Notes: a model not told the origin generated them from the letters alone. A DNA stretch of 64,000 nt from JAWKIJ01 sp041394325 (GCA_041394325.1 JAWKIJ010000001.1:1178001-1242000), one strand, 5' to 3'; positions 1 through 8,138 are shown, numbered from the stretch's first letter. Made by a program: numbers and translations.

Positions 1-332
1 CGGCGGTGGCCGAGTCCGCCGTCGTCGGGGCCACCGACGACACGACGGGTCAGGCGATCATCGGTTATGTGATCATCCGAGGCGGGATCGATCCGACCGA
101 CGCTCTGGGCGAGGAGTTACGACAGCACGTCGCAGAACGCCTGGGGGCGATCGCTCGTCCGCGGACGGTCGTGTTGGTCGAGGACCTGCCGAAGACCCGC
201 TCGGGAAAGATCATGCGGCGTCTTCTCCGCGACGTCGCGGAGGGTCGGGCGCTGGGCGATACGACGACTCTGACCGATCCTGCCGTCGTCGAGGAGATCC
301 GCGTACGGGCGGCGGCCTCCCCCGAGGCTTGA
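1..332 (+). CDS. Acyl/acetyl-CoA synthetase, C-terminal end (partial)
   Basis: Only about the last 110 residues of an adenylate-forming (ANL family) ligase are inside the window; the frame is open to the left edge and stops with TGA at 330–332. The C-terminal signature LPKTRSGKIMRR is visible. In acetyl-CoA synthetases its lysine catalyses acyl-adenylate formation and is switched off by acetylation. The full enzyme would make acyl-CoA from an acid, ATP and CoA. The wording of the signature is closest to acetyl-CoA synthetase (acsA), but other short-chain acyl-CoA synthetases share it, so no symbol is given. Confidence 0.8.
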   Translation, partial: AVAESAVVGATDDTTGQAIIGYVIIRGGIDPTDALGEELRQHVAERLGAIARPRTVVLVEDLPKTRSGKIMRRLLRDVAEGRALGDTTTLTDPAVVEEIRVRAAASPEA

Positions 333-509
333 CCCGTTTGCCTCGGCACGCCCCGTTCGACGTTGCCGGGCCCGTGGTGCTGAGCGCGGTCTCAGTCCTC
401 GCTGCGCGGCCCGACAGGCGATGTGCTGATCTGGTCACCGATCACCACCGGCGGTCCGGACGCAGTGACGACCGACGACTGGCCGATCGTCCGTGAGAAG
501 GGACGCGAC

Positions 510-1358
510 ATGTTGAACAACCTCAAGACGGCGGCCCTGCTCGCCGGCATGGGAGCGTTGTTGATGGCGGTGGGCGCGGCGGTCGGAGGCAACAACGGGC
601 TGATGATCGGCCTTGCCCTCGGGCTCGTCGCCGTCGGCGGCTCCTACTGGTTCAGCGACAAGCTGGCGATCACCGCCGCGCGGGCCCGACCGGTCTCGGA
701 GGCGGAGTACCCCCAGTACTACGCCGTCGTCCGCGACCTCACCCACCGTGCCGGCATCCCCATGCCAAACCTGTTCGTCGCCCCGAACCCCCAGCCCAAT
801 GCGTTCGCCACCGGTCGGAACCCGCACCACGCGGCGGTCTGCATCAACCAGGGTCTCATCGATTGTCTGAGGTGGGATGAGATCGCCGGTGTGCTCGCAC
901 ACGAGATCTCCCATGTCCGCAACCGTGACATCCTCACCAGTTCGGTCGCCGCGGCCGTGGCGATGGGGATCACGTTCGTGGCGAGGATGGCGGCATTCGG
1001 CGCGATGTTCGGAGGGGTGGGTCGCGGCAACGATCGTGACGGAGGAGGGATCGCAGACCTCCTCATGCTGTTCCTCGCGCCGGTGGCGGCCATGGTCATC
1101 CAGATGGCGATCAGCCGAAATCGTGAGTTCGAGGCCGACGCGAGCGCCGCCCGGTTGCTGGACACTGGCGAACCGCTGGCGAGGGCGCTCGAGAAGTTGG
1201 AGCTCGGCGCGCAGCGGATCCCCGTCGACGTGAACCCCGCGCAGGCGCAGGCCTACATCGTCAACCCGCTCCGTGGCCGGTCGTTCGCGAAGCTGTTCTC
1301 GACGCACCCCTCCACGGCCGATCGCATCGCCCGCCTCCGGTCCAACACCTGGCGTTAG
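510..1358 (+). CDS. htpX: Membrane zinc metalloprotease HtpX (M48 family)
   Basis: A 282-residue protein, the usual HtpX length (about 285). Two N-terminal membrane segments (about residues 5–25 and 30–48) precede the zinc motif HEISH at 131–135, with the third ligand Glu206 in REFEAD. Further hydrophobic stretches lie at about 145–170 and 183–200. HtpX is an inner-membrane protease that degrades damaged membrane proteins. The ATG at 510 is preferred over an in-frame GTG at 423 because GAGAAGGGA lies just before it and the protein then begins at the family's usual point. It converges with yajQ across a 25-base gap. Confidence 0.92.
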   Translation: MLNNLKTAALLAGMGALLMAVGAAVGGNNGLMIGLALGLVAVGGSYWFSDKLAITAARARPVSEAEYPQYYAVVRDLTHRAGIPMPNLFVAPNPQPNAFATGRNPHHAAVCINQGLIDCLRWDEIAGVLAHEISHVRNRDILTSSVAAAVAMGITFVARMAAFGAMFGGVGRGNDRDGGGIADLLMLFLAPVAAMVIQMAISRNREFEADASAARLLDTGEPLARALEKLELGAQRIPVDVNPAQAQAYIVNPLRGRSFAKLFSTHPSTADRIARLRSNTWR

Positions 1359-1383
1359 GTCCGGACCCGGGTCGGAGACGAGT

Positions 1384-1872
1384 TCAGTCGCGGAAGTTGC
1401 CGAACTGGAGGGGAATACCGAGATCGGCCTCCTTGCATGCCTGGATTACCGCTTGGAGGTCGTCGCGCTTCTTCGCGATCACCCGGATCTGCTCTCCCTG
1501 TGTCTGTGACTGGACACCTTTGAGACCGAGGCCCTTGACGAACTTGTTGAGTTCGCGGGCCTTCTCGGAGTTGATGCCGGCGACGATCCTCGCGACCTGT
1601 CGCACGGTGCCGCCCGCCGCGTCCTCGATCCGCCCGTAGTCCAGTGCCTTCATCGAGATCCCACGCCTCACCAGTTTTTCCTCGAGGACCTGACGTACCG
1701 CGGCGAGCCGGTCCTCCGACACCGACTTGAGCGTGATCTCGTCGGTCCCCAGTTCGGCGTCGGAGCCGGTGTTCTTGAAGTCGAACCGGGTGGCGAGTTC
1801 GCGTGACGCCTGGTCGACGGCGTTGCGCAACTCCTGTCGGTCCACCTCGGAGCTGATGTCGAAGCTCGCCAC
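1384..1872 (-). CDS. yajQ: YajQ family nucleotide-binding protein
   Basis: A 162-residue member of the YajQ/UPF0234 family, full length. It begins VASFDISSEVDRQELRNAVD, the family's typical N-terminus, and contains ATRFDFKNTGSD and the GLKGVQSQTQGEQIRV block near the end. Family members bind nucleotides, and some bind cyclic di-GMP; the cellular role is not settled. The GTG at 1872 is chosen because GAGGAGGA precedes it and the frame upstream does not resemble the family. It is transcribed away from tRNA-Tyr. Confidence 0.9.
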   Translation of the reverse strand: MASFDISSEVDRQELRNAVDQASRELATRFDFKNTGSDAELGTDEITLKSVSEDRLAAVRQVLEEKLVRRGISMKALDYGRIEDAAGGTVRQVARIVAGINSEKARELNKFVKGLGLKGVQSQTQGEQIRVIAKKRDDLQAVIQACKEADLGIPLQFGNFRD

Positions 1873-2005
1873 GGTCGTCCTCCTCGCCTGGCGGCGGTTG
1901 CGCCTCGGCCGGTCGTCGAGCGTACTCACTCGGGTAGGAGCGACCCCCGACACGGCCCCGCGACGTCGAGGAGTCGCGCGATCCGGTGCAACGGCGTCCA
2001 TCGAG

Positions 2006-2034
2006 TTGCCGCGCCGCGGTGCAACTCCTAACGT
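2006..2034 (+). promoter_or_regulatory. Putative promoter of tRNA-Tyr
   Basis: A −35-like TTGCCG at 2006–2011 and a −10-like TAACGT at 2029–2034 are separated by 17 bases and end 12 bases before the tRNA. The match to a housekeeping sigma promoter is fair, not strong. Confidence 0.35.
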
Positions 2035-2045
2035 GAGCGCTCCCT

Positions 2046-2128
2046 GGGTCGGTGCCCGAGTGGCCAAAGGGAGCAGGCTGTAAACCTGCCGGCGTAAGCC
2101 TACGGAGGTTCAAATCCTTCCCGGCCCA
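2046..2128 (+). tRNA. tRNA-Tyr (GTA)
   Basis: The 7-bp acceptor stem is formed by GGGTCGG at 2046–2052 and CCGGCCC at 2121–2127, with discriminator A at 2128. The anticodon GTA lies at 2080–2082 in a stem of GCAGG/CCTGC. The long variable arm makes it class II, as expected for bacterial tRNA-Tyr. The T arm GGAGGTTCAAATCCTTC is intact. CCA is not encoded. It ends about 10 bases from the convergent acetyltransferase gene. Confidence 0.95.
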
Positions 2129-2137
2129 CCCCGCGCG

Positions 2138-2665
2138 TCAAGTGGTTGGACGTTCTGCCGATGCGAGCAATCGCTCCATCACGGTCACGTCCAACCACCG
2201 GCCGAACTTGCGTCCCACCTGGCGTTCGATGCCGACCGTTTCGAAGCCCAACGCCCGGTGGAGCTCTATCGAAGGGGTGTGCCCGGCGACGATGCGGGCG
2301 AAGAGGGCGTGGAAGCCGTGCGAGGCGGCCCGGTCGACCAGGTCGGCGACGATCGCCGAACCGACGCCGCGCCGGTGGTGGTCCCGATGGACGTACACGG
2401 AGCTCTCCACGCTGGTCGAGTAGGCGGGTCGATCCCTGTAGGGCGACAGTGAACCGAAGCCGACGACCTCACCGTGGTCGTCGATCGCGACGGTCACCGC
2501 ATGGGCTCCGGAGCGATTGAGGATCCACCGGCGTTGTTCGTCGAGGCTGCGCTCGACGAGGTCGAAGGTCACCGTCGACGTCGACACCTCGACGTTGTAG
2601 ATCGCCCGGATCGCCTCGGCGTCCGCGACGGTAGCGGTCCGGATCCGTACGGGCGATGAGGTCAC
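2138..2665 (-). CDS. GNAT N-acetyltransferase, phosphinothricin-acetyltransferase type
   Basis: A 175-residue GNAT protein. It opens with VRIRTATVADAEAIRAIYN and carries VESSVYVHRDHHRRGVGSA, whose RRGVGSA is the acetyl-CoA pyrophosphate loop, followed by a GFxxVG-type end. This layout matches the PAT/bar subgroup, which acetylates amino groups of small molecules such as phosphinothricin or methionine sulfoximine; the real substrate cannot be read from sequence. A GTG start at 2665 fits. A −10-like TACATT ends 6 bases before it, so the message may be leaderless. Confidence 0.82.
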   Translation of the reverse strand: MTSSPVRIRTATVADAEAIRAIYNVEVSTSTVTFDLVERSLDEQRRWILNRSGAHAVTVAIDDHGEVVGFGSLSPYRDRPAYSTSVESSVYVHRDHHRRGVGSAIVADLVDRAASHGFHALFARIVAGHTPSIELHRALGFETVGIERQVGRKFGRWLDVTVMERLLASAERPTT

Positions 2666-2714
2666 GCATCGAATGTAGACACGCCTCGCGCGGTCGGCGC
2701 AGTGGTATCGACGG

Positions 2715-4042
2715 TCAACGTCGCCGCATGATGGTCGGGTCGTACAGGGTGACGGCACTCGAGTCGGACGGCTCCGGAGAGGGCTCGACGATGCTCAGGG
2801 CCCCGGTCATCGCCTCGAGGCGAGCCCAGGACATGACGGTCGGGTCGTTCGTCAGCAGCACGATCTGCTGGTGCTCCGAGGATCGGATCAACAGTTCGAG
2901 GAGGGCGGGTACGAGCGCTTCGTCGAGGTCAGCGAACGGCTCGTCGAAGAGCGCGGCGAACTGCTCGTCGGCGGGACCCATCGTGCGGAGGGTGGCAAGT
3001 CGGCTCACGACGGTGTGGGCGAGCCCCGCCGCCTTCTCGGCCTCCGCCGGTTCGGTGACCCGATCGCCTCCGAACACGGCCGAACGGATCCGTGCGGCCG
3101 CGTCGATCTCGGTGCGGTTGCTCATCACCCAGTCGAGATCCACGTCGCCCGCGATCACCTGCCACCGACGCAGCGCCTCCCGTTGGTGCTCCGCGGCCTT
3201 CATCAGTTGGCGCCTCGCCTGATCCGAGGACAGCAACCCGTTGACCCGTTGGATGTGAAAGCCCAGGTAGCTCTGTGCGCCGAACTCGGTGAGTGCGATC
3301 TCCTCCTCCCGTGCCGAACGGATCACCCGCCGCCACGACCAGACGCTGACGGTCACCGCCACGGTCGCCACGGCGACCAGAGGGAGCGTCGCGAGCGCCC
3401 CGAACTGCACCGCGGCGGGCACGACGGCGAGGCCGGCGAAGCCGGCGAGTATGAACGCGGCCCGGCGGATGCGCTCGGCGGTCGCGCGCAGTCGTTCGTG
3501 CTCGTTGTGTCGGAGTTCGATCTGCTCGATGACCTTCACGTCCTCCGCCGTCGAACTGGCGGCGGAGGCCTCGTCGTCGAGGCGGCGCTGGGCCGAGCGC
3601 AGCGTCTCGGCCGATACCCACAACTCCTTCTGGTTGAGGTGGGCGAGTCGGTGTATGAGGTCGTCGCGCTCGCTGGTCGTCAGGAGGTCGGCGGAGGAGA
3701 TCCGCATGGTGGCCTTCGCGTCCTCGGCCTCGATCCCCGCCGTCGCGAGCAGGCTCACGCCGCCGTGCTCGTCCTCGAAGTCCTCGCTCACGTCGACGGC
3801 GCGGTCCACGTTCACGATGCGATGGCGTGCCCCGCGTGGTCGGAACACGGCGAACCGTTCGCCGGCGTCGGAGCGGATCTCCAGGTGCACTCCTTCTCGT
3901 CCGCCTCCCAACGCTCCGATGATCTCGTTGACCAGCGCCTCGCGCCCAGCGGCTCCACGCCCCCGAGGACGGTCAGTCGAGGATGCAGGTCGAGCGCGAA
4001 GTGCTCGGGTTCGGCTTCGATGACCAGTCGTTCAAGGCGCAC
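2715..4042 (-). CDS. SMC-like membrane ATPase, frameshifted
   Basis: Two frames join into one protein of about 442 residues. Residues 1–38 (RLERLVIEAEPEHFALDLHP, then LTVLGGVEPLG) are read from a GTG at 4042. The rest continues in another frame after about 3945–3947, where one base seems missing from a CCC run (plus strand). A helical, charged middle is followed by two membrane segments (about residues 195–236) and an ATPase-like C-terminus with LFDEPFADLDEA (about 364–375) and VLLTNDPTV. The start resembles the N-terminus of SMC/RecN-type ATPases, but the P-loop position reads GGVEPLGREAL, without GKS/T. Function unknown. It may be a pseudogene, or intact with a sequence error. Confidence 0.6.
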
Positions 4043-4143
4043 ACGCCGTTCTTCGGAACTCCTCCGTGATCACTTGAGTGCAATCCCGGTGGCCGCACCG
4101 ACTCCGGCTCCCCGATCGTGGGTGGTGCCCGGCGCGGACGCTC

Positions 4144-4149
4144 TATAGT
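4144..4149 (+). promoter_or_regulatory. Putative −10 element before tRNA-Thr
   Basis: TATAGT is a good −10 hexamer about 30 bases before tRNA-Thr. The −35 position (GGTGGT at 4121–4126, 17-base spacing) is poor, so the call rests on the −10 and its place. Confidence 0.35.
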
Positions 4150-4179
4150 GCCAGCCGGTCTCCGCGCCGTCGGAGCCCC

Positions 4180-4251
4180 GCCCCTTAGCTCAGTCGGCAG
4201 AGCGCTTCCATGGTAAGGAAGAGGTCGTCAGTTCGATTCTGACAGGGGGCT
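4180..4251 (+). tRNA. tRNA-Thr (GGT)
   Basis: Acceptor GCCCCTT (4180–4186) pairs with AGGGGGC (4244–4250) with one G·T; discriminator T at 4251. The anticodon stem CTTCC/GGAAG encloses ATGGTAA, so the anticodon is GGT at 4212–4214. D and T arms are normal. It is followed 36 bases later by tRNA-Met, probably in one transcript. Confidence 0.95.
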
Positions 4252-4287
4252 CGTCGTTCGGCGGGTTCGACCCGTTGGACTCACCAC

Positions 4288-4361
4288 GGTGGCGTAGCTC
4301 AGTTGGTCAGAGCACTCGGCTCATAATCGAGGGGTCGTCAGTTCAAGTCTGACCGCCACCA
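4288..4361 (+). tRNA. tRNA-Met (CAT), elongator type
   Basis: Acceptor GGTGGCG (4288–4294) pairs perfectly with CGCCACC (4354–4360); discriminator A at 4361. Anticodon CAT at 4322–4324. The first acceptor pair is G–C and there is no row of three G–C pairs in the anticodon stem, so it is not the initiator. A CAT-anticodon tRNA-Ile (lysidine type) cannot be excluded, but its neighbours tRNA-Thr and tRNA-Trp with rpmG/secE are the usual setting of elongator tRNA-Met. Confidence 0.88.
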
Positions 4362-4395
4362 CCCGTCCCCGGGCGGACGTCGTCGGCAGCCGACA

Positions 4396-4424
4396 TTGTG
4401 ACGGCGCCGCGACCGCCCTAGACT
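4396..4424 (+). promoter_or_regulatory. Promoter of rpmG–tRNA-Trp–secE–nusG
   Basis: TTGTGA (4396–4401) and TAGACT (4419–4424) are separated by exactly 17 bases. Transcription would begin near 4431, about 44 bases before rpmG. The same spacing and a TAGACT −10 recur before infA. Confidence 0.6.
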
Positions 4425-4474
4425 TCGCCGCCGATCATCAGCGGGCCACCGACCGCGTCGGCCGAGAGGGAGCA

Positions 4475-4636
4475 ATGGCCAACGACAAGCGGGTGCATGT
4501 CACGCTCGAGTGCACGGTGTGCAAACGGCGCAACTACATCACGAACAAGAACAAGAACAACCAGCGCGAGCGCATCGAGCTGAAGAAGTACTGCAAGTGG
4601 GATCGTGCACACACGCTCCACAAGGAGACGCGCTGA
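4475..4636 (+). CDS. rpmG: 50S ribosomal protein L33
   Basis: A 53-residue L33 of the large subunit. The body is typical, with RNYITNKNKNNQRERIELKKYC and the ending HTLHKETR. Three of the four zinc-ribbon cysteines are present (Cys13, Cys16, Cys40); the fourth position is Asp43 (CKWD instead of CxxC). GAGAGGGA lies 3–4 bases before the ATG. L33 before tRNA-Trp and secE is the common actinobacterial order. Confidence 0.93.
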   Translation: MANDKRVHVTLECTVCKRRNYITNKNKNNQRERIELKKYCKWDRAHTLHKETR

Positions 4637-4654
4637 CGCGCGGGTCCCAGTCGG

Positions 4655-4727
4655 AGGGCAGTAGCTCAACTGGCAGAGCAACGGTCTCCAAAACCGTAGG
4701 TTGGGGGTTCGAGTCCCTCCTGCCCTG
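4655..4727 (+). tRNA. tRNA-Trp (CCA)
   Basis: Acceptor AGGGCAG (4655–4661) pairs with CTGCCCT (4720–4726); discriminator G at 4727, as usual for tRNA-Trp. The anticodon stem ACGGT/ACCGT holds CTCCAAA, giving anticodon CCA at 4688–4690. It sits 18 bases after rpmG and 45 before secE, so it is likely processed from their shared transcript. Confidence 0.96.
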
Positions 4728-4772
4728 CACGGCGCGAGGTCCGTTGGACCGCTTGACCAGGACGTTCCCATC

Positions 4773-5126
4773 ATGGCGATGAACCGAGAACAAAAGCGCG
4801 CGATGCAGCGTGCCGGCCAACTCGACGCGGAGGGGTCCCCCGTCCGCGAGCGACGCGACCCCGCGCAGCGGGCCCGCTCGGAGCGTGTCGGGGCGCGGCA
4901 GTTCCTTGCCGAGGTGCGCTCGGAGATGCGCAAGGTCGCCTGGCCCACACGCGAGGAGACGATCCGACTGTCGATCATCGTGTTCATCGCGGTGGTCGCC
5001 CTCGGGGCCTTGATCTTCGTGCTCGATCTCGGCGCCGGCCAGATCTCCCACTACCTGTTCCCGTCCAAGTCCATTACCTCCACGACGACCGAACTGGTCC
5101 TCGCAGCGTTCCGAGGCGCGCCATGA
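4773..5126 (+). CDS. secE: Preprotein translocase subunit SecE
   Basis: A 117-residue SecE of the short, single-membrane-helix type. A charged N-terminus of about 40 residues leads to the amphipathic segment FLAEVRSEMRKVAWPTREET (about 44–63), which clamps SecY, then one membrane helix (about 65–85). SecE stabilises the SecYEG channel. The ATG at 4773 is used; a second ATG two codons later is possible. Its TGA overlaps the nusG ATG (ATGA at 5123–5126), so the two are translationally coupled. Confidence 0.93.
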   Translation: MAMNREQKRAMQRAGQLDAEGSPVRERRDPAQRARSERVGARQFLAEVRSEMRKVAWPTREETIRLSIIVFIAVVALGALIFVLDLGAGQISHYLFPSKSITSTTTELVLAAFRGAP

Positions 5127-5866
5127 CCGACAACCCGACCCAACTCGACGACCTCACCGACGACGGGCCTGCGACCGAGACCGCCGGCGAACCGCCCGTC
5201 GCCGACGACGGTGGTGTCGCCGTCGACGAAGGCGACGGCTCACCGGACGCAACGCCGACCGACGCGATCGCCCCCGAGGAACTGCTGACGGCCGCACCAA
5301 GGGCCGAGAGCCCCTTCGATCGGCCCGGGCGTTGGTACGTGCTGCACAGCCAGTCGGGCTACGAGAACAAGGTGCGCCAGAACCTCGAGACCCGCAAGCG
5401 CTCCATGAACATGGAGGATCGAATCTTCGAGGTCGTCGTCCCGCTCGAGGACGTGACGGAGATCCGCAACGGCAAGAAGGTCGTCGTCCAGAAGAAGATG
5501 TTCCCCGGGTACCTGCTGATCCGTTGCGACCTCGACGACGATTCCTGGCACGTCATCCGCAACACACCCGGGGTCACCGGGTTCGTAGGAGCGGCGAACA
5601 AGCCTTCGCCGCTCCCCCGCAAGGAGGTCGAGGCCTTCCTTTCGGTCAAGGAGGAGGCCGAGGCCGAGACGCCGGCGCGTCGCTCCAAGCCGCGTAGCGA
5701 ATACGAACTTCACGAGTCGGTCCGGGTCAAGGAAGGGCCGTTCGCCGACTTCAGTGGCGAGATCGTCGAGATCAACACCGACCAGCTCCGTCTGAAGGTG
5801 TTGGTCAACATCTTCGGCCGTGAGACACCAGTCGAACTCGAGTTCGGCCAGGTCGCGAAGCTGTAG
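5123..5866 (+). CDS. nusG: Transcription termination/antitermination factor NusG
   Basis: A 247-residue NusG. An acidic low-complexity N-terminal extension (about residues 1–65), common in actinobacteria, precedes the NGN domain (RWYVLHSQSGYENKVRQNLE from about residue 70, and the MFPGYLLIRC block). The KOW domain follows (about 190–247; VKEGPFADFSGEIVEI). NusG binds the clamp of RNA polymerase, increases processivity and links it to Rho or to ribosomal S10. It directly follows secE and precedes rplK by 35 bases. Confidence 0.95.
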   Translation: MTDNPTQLDDLTDDGPATETAGEPPVADDGGVAVDEGDGSPDATPTDAIAPEELLTAAPRAESPFDRPGRWYVLHSQSGYENKVRQNLETRKRSMNMEDRIFEVVVPLEDVTEIRNGKKVVVQKKMFPGYLLIRCDLDDDSWHVIRNTPGVTGFVGAANKPSPLPRKEVEAFLSVKEEAEAETPARRSKPRSEYELHESVRVKEGPFADFSGEIVEINTDQLRLKVLVNIFGRETPVELEFGQVAKL

Positions 5867-5901
5867 TCGTCGTCCGCCCCACCAAGGAGAAAAGCCGAGC
5901 A

Positions 5902-6327
5902 ATGGCCAAGAAGGTCACCGCCATCGTCAAGATCCAGATCCCCGCCGGCGCCGCCACGCCCGCTCCCCCCGTCGGCACCGCACTCGGTCCGCACGGGTTG
6001 GCGATCATGGACTTCTGCAAGGAGTACAACGCCCGTACCGAATCCCAGCGGGGCACGATCATCCCCGTCGAGATCTCCGTCTACGAGGACCGGACCTTCT
6101 CCTTCGTCACTAAGACCCCGCCTGCGCCGGTGCTCATCAGGCAGGCGGCCGGGCTCGACAAGGGGTCCCAGACTCCGGGCAAGGGTTTCGCGGGCCAGAT
6201 CACCGACGCGCAGGTGACCCAGATCGCCGAGACGAAACTCCCCGACCTCAACACCGACGACGTCGCCATGGCGAAGCGTCAGATCGAGGGTACCGCCCGG
6301 TCCATGGGCATCCGCGTCGTCGCCTGA
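5902..6327 (+). CDS. rplK: 50S ribosomal protein L11
   Basis: A 141-residue L11, standard length. The N-terminal domain has KIQIPAGAATPAPPVGTALG and GPHGLAIMDFCKEYN; the C-terminal RNA-binding domain ends with RSMGIRVVA. L11 forms the GTPase-associated centre with 23S rRNA and the L10/L12 stalk and is needed for RelA-type sensing. AAGGAGAAAAG precedes the ATG. It is the first of the L11–L1 pair. Confidence 0.96.
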   Translation: MAKKVTAIVKIQIPAGAATPAPPVGTALGPHGLAIMDFCKEYNARTESQRGTIIPVEISVYEDRTFSFVTKTPPAPVLIRQAAGLDKGSQTPGKGFAGQITDAQVTQIAETKLPDLNTDDVAMAKRQIEGTARSMGIRVVA

Positions 6328-6431
6328 CGCGGCGAGTCAACCGGGTCGGCCGAGCCCACCCGACAACCATCAACCATCACACGGACCGGGAGGACCTCGC
6401 CCGGCCGTCGAATCACGAGGGAGCCGACATC

Positions 6432-7124
6432 ATGGCGAGTGGACGCAAGTATCTGGACGCCACCAAGCGTTACGACCGAGAGCAACTGCATTCCGGCGGC
6501 GAGGCGTTGACGATCGTCAAGAGCCTTCCCGCCAGGAACTTCGACGAGACGGTCGAGGTGGCGTTCCGGCTCGGCGTCGACCCCCGCAAAGCCGACCAGA
6601 TGGTCCGTGGCACCGTGGCGTTGCCGTCCGGTTCGGGCAAGGCGGTCCGCGTCGCCGTATTCGCCGTCGGCGATGCCGCCCGCGAGGCCGAGGCGGCGGG
6701 CGCCGAGTTCGTCGGCGCCGACGATCTCGCCGCGCGGATGGAGGGAGGGATGTTGGATTTCGACGTGACCATCGCGACACCCGACCTCATGCCGCTCGTC
6801 GGTCGGCTCGGCCGCGTGCTCGGTCCTCGGGGACTGATGCCCAACCCCAAGACCGGGACGGTCACCACCGACGTCGGCAAGGCGGTCGAGGAGTTCAAGG
6901 GCGGCAAGGTCGAGTACCGCACCGACCGCAACGGCAACGTCCACGTTCCGCTCGGCAAGGTCAGCTTCGAGGCCGCGGCGTTGCTGGACAATCTGAGGGC
7001 CGTCGCCGATGAACTGAATCGGGCGAAGCCCGCCTCGGCGAAGGGCCGGTACATGCGCAAGGTGACGGTGTCCTCGACCATGGGTCCCGGGGTCCGGATC
7101 GACCCCGCTCGAGTCGGGGAGTAG
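6432..7124 (+). CDS. rplA: 50S ribosomal protein L1
   Basis: A 230-residue L1 with the conserved GPRGLMPNPKTGTVT segment and the VEYRTDRNGNVHVPLGKVSF block. L1 forms the mobile stalk at the E site and in many bacteria represses its own L11–L1 message. The ATG at 6432 follows GAGGGAGCCGACATC. The 105-base gap after rplK holds no clear promoter. Confidence 0.95.
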   Translation: MASGRKYLDATKRYDREQLHSGGEALTIVKSLPARNFDETVEVAFRLGVDPRKADQMVRGTVALPSGSGKAVRVAVFAVGDAAREAEAAGAEFVGADDLAARMEGGMLDFDVTIATPDLMPLVGRLGRVLGPRGLMPNPKTGTVTTDVGKAVEEFKGGKVEYRTDRNGNVHVPLGKVSFEAAALLDNLRAVADELNRAKPASAKGRYMRKVTVSSTMGPGVRIDPARVGE

Positions 7125-7497
7125 CATCAGCCGGCCTCCGTCGATCCGGAGGCGGGGTCCCACCCCCCTCCTCCCGGCAACGGGAGGCACAACCGAGTTT
7201 TCGCTCGCCGCAGACATCCGGTGCGGCGCCTCACAGCGCCGCTGAAATGGTTCCGACCAGCCCGACGAGGTGAACCCCCAACCGATCCGCCTCGTCGCCC
7301 GCGACGGCGCGGTCAGCCCGGGACGTTCGCACGATCTCTGCGAGCGTCCCGTCGTCGTTTCGGACCCGATTGCGGCGTTTCCGCATCGGTCCCCGACGCG
7401 ACGGCACGGGTGGCAGCCGGTGATCCGGAGGCCACGTACATGTCAACCAGCGGTCCGAACGACCGCACGACCCAGTCATTGAAAGGAGGTGCAGAAG
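7125..7497 (+). promoter_or_regulatory. Structured L10 leader between rplA and rplJ
   Basis: This 373-base stretch has no convincing gene but carries a chain of inverted repeats. These are GCCTCCG/CGGAGGC at 7134–7153; CCTCCCG–GCAA–CGGGAGG (GNRA loop) at 7170–7187, followed by GTTTT; GCGGCGC/GCGCCGC at 7223–7242; CGACGAGG/CCTCGTCG at 7263–7297; and a 12-bp stem GGGACGTTCGCA/TGCGAGCGTCCC (one G·T) at 7320–7350. Such structure just before rplJ is where bacterial L10(L12)4 leaders bind their repressor complex. The stem at 7170–7187 may be a terminator for rplKA. The GAAAGGAGG at 7481–7489 is the rplJ ribosome binding site. Confidence 0.65.
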
Positions 7498-8136
7498 ATG
7501 GAAGATCCACGTCCCGACAAGGTCGCCGTGGTCGCCGAGGTCCTCGAACGGTTCCAGCGCTCCGAGGCGGTGGTGCTCGCCGAGTACCGCGGCCTCACGG
7601 TCTCCGAACTGGGCGCACTTCGCGCGGCCATCCGCGCCGGCGGTGGCGAGTTCAAGGTGTACAAGAACACCCTGGCGCGCCTGGCCGCACGTGCGTTCGG
7701 CGTCGACCTCGACGACCTGCTCGTCGGCCCCACCGCGCTCGCGTTCGTCTCCACCACGGCCGACGGCGGCGGTGGGGACATCGCGTCGGTCGCGAAGGCG
7801 CTGCGAGACTTTGCCAAGGGCCAACCGCTCCTGGTGATCAAGGGCGGTCTGCTCGGCGACACCGTGCTCGACGAGGCGGCGGCCAAGGCGCTCGCCTCGT
7901 TGCCGACCGCCGACGAGGTGTACGCCCGTCTCGCCGGCGCCGTCAACGGAAACGCCCGAGGCCTCGCCGGCTCGATCAGCGGTGTGCACCGCAGCATCGC
8001 CTACGTGCTCCAGGCCGCCATCGACGCCGGTGCGTTCGCCGGCACCACACCTGTATCAGAACCCGCCGAGGCCCCCGAGGTCGTGGCATCAGAACCCGCC
8101 GAGGTCCCCGAGGCTGCGGCAACCGAAAGTGAGTGA
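7498..8136 (+). CDS. rplJ: 50S ribosomal protein L10
   Basis: A 212-residue L10, longer than the usual 165–180 because of an acidic Ala/Glu/Pro tail. The rRNA-binding core (RPDKVAVVAEVLERF, AEYRGLTVSEL, YKNTLARLA) is followed by the helix that carries L12 dimers. The ATG at 7498 is preferred to the GTG at 7489, because that GTG lies inside the near-perfect Shine–Dalgarno AAAGGAGG. The tail contains an 11-residue tandem duplication. rplJ's stop lies 3 bases before the rplL ATG. Confidence 0.95.
   Translation: MEDPRPDKVAVVAEVLERFQRSEAVVLAEYRGLTVSELGALRAAIRAGGGEFKVYKNTLARLAARAFGVDLDDLLVGPTALAFVSTTADGGGGDIASVAKALRDFAKGQPLLVIKGGLLGDTVLDEAAAKALASLPTADEVYARLAGAVNGNARGLAGSISGVHRSIAYVLQAAIDAGAFAGTTPVSEPAEAPEVVASEPAEVPEAAATESE
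8055..8120 (+). repeat. 33-bp tandem duplication in the rplJ tail
   Basis: Two adjacent 33-bp copies (8055–8087 and 8088–8120), each starting ATCAGAACCCGCCGAGG, encode SEPAEAPEVVA and SEPAEVPEAAA. They keep the frame and lengthen the disordered acidic tail of L10. Confidence 0.85.
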
Positions 8137-8138
8137 CC

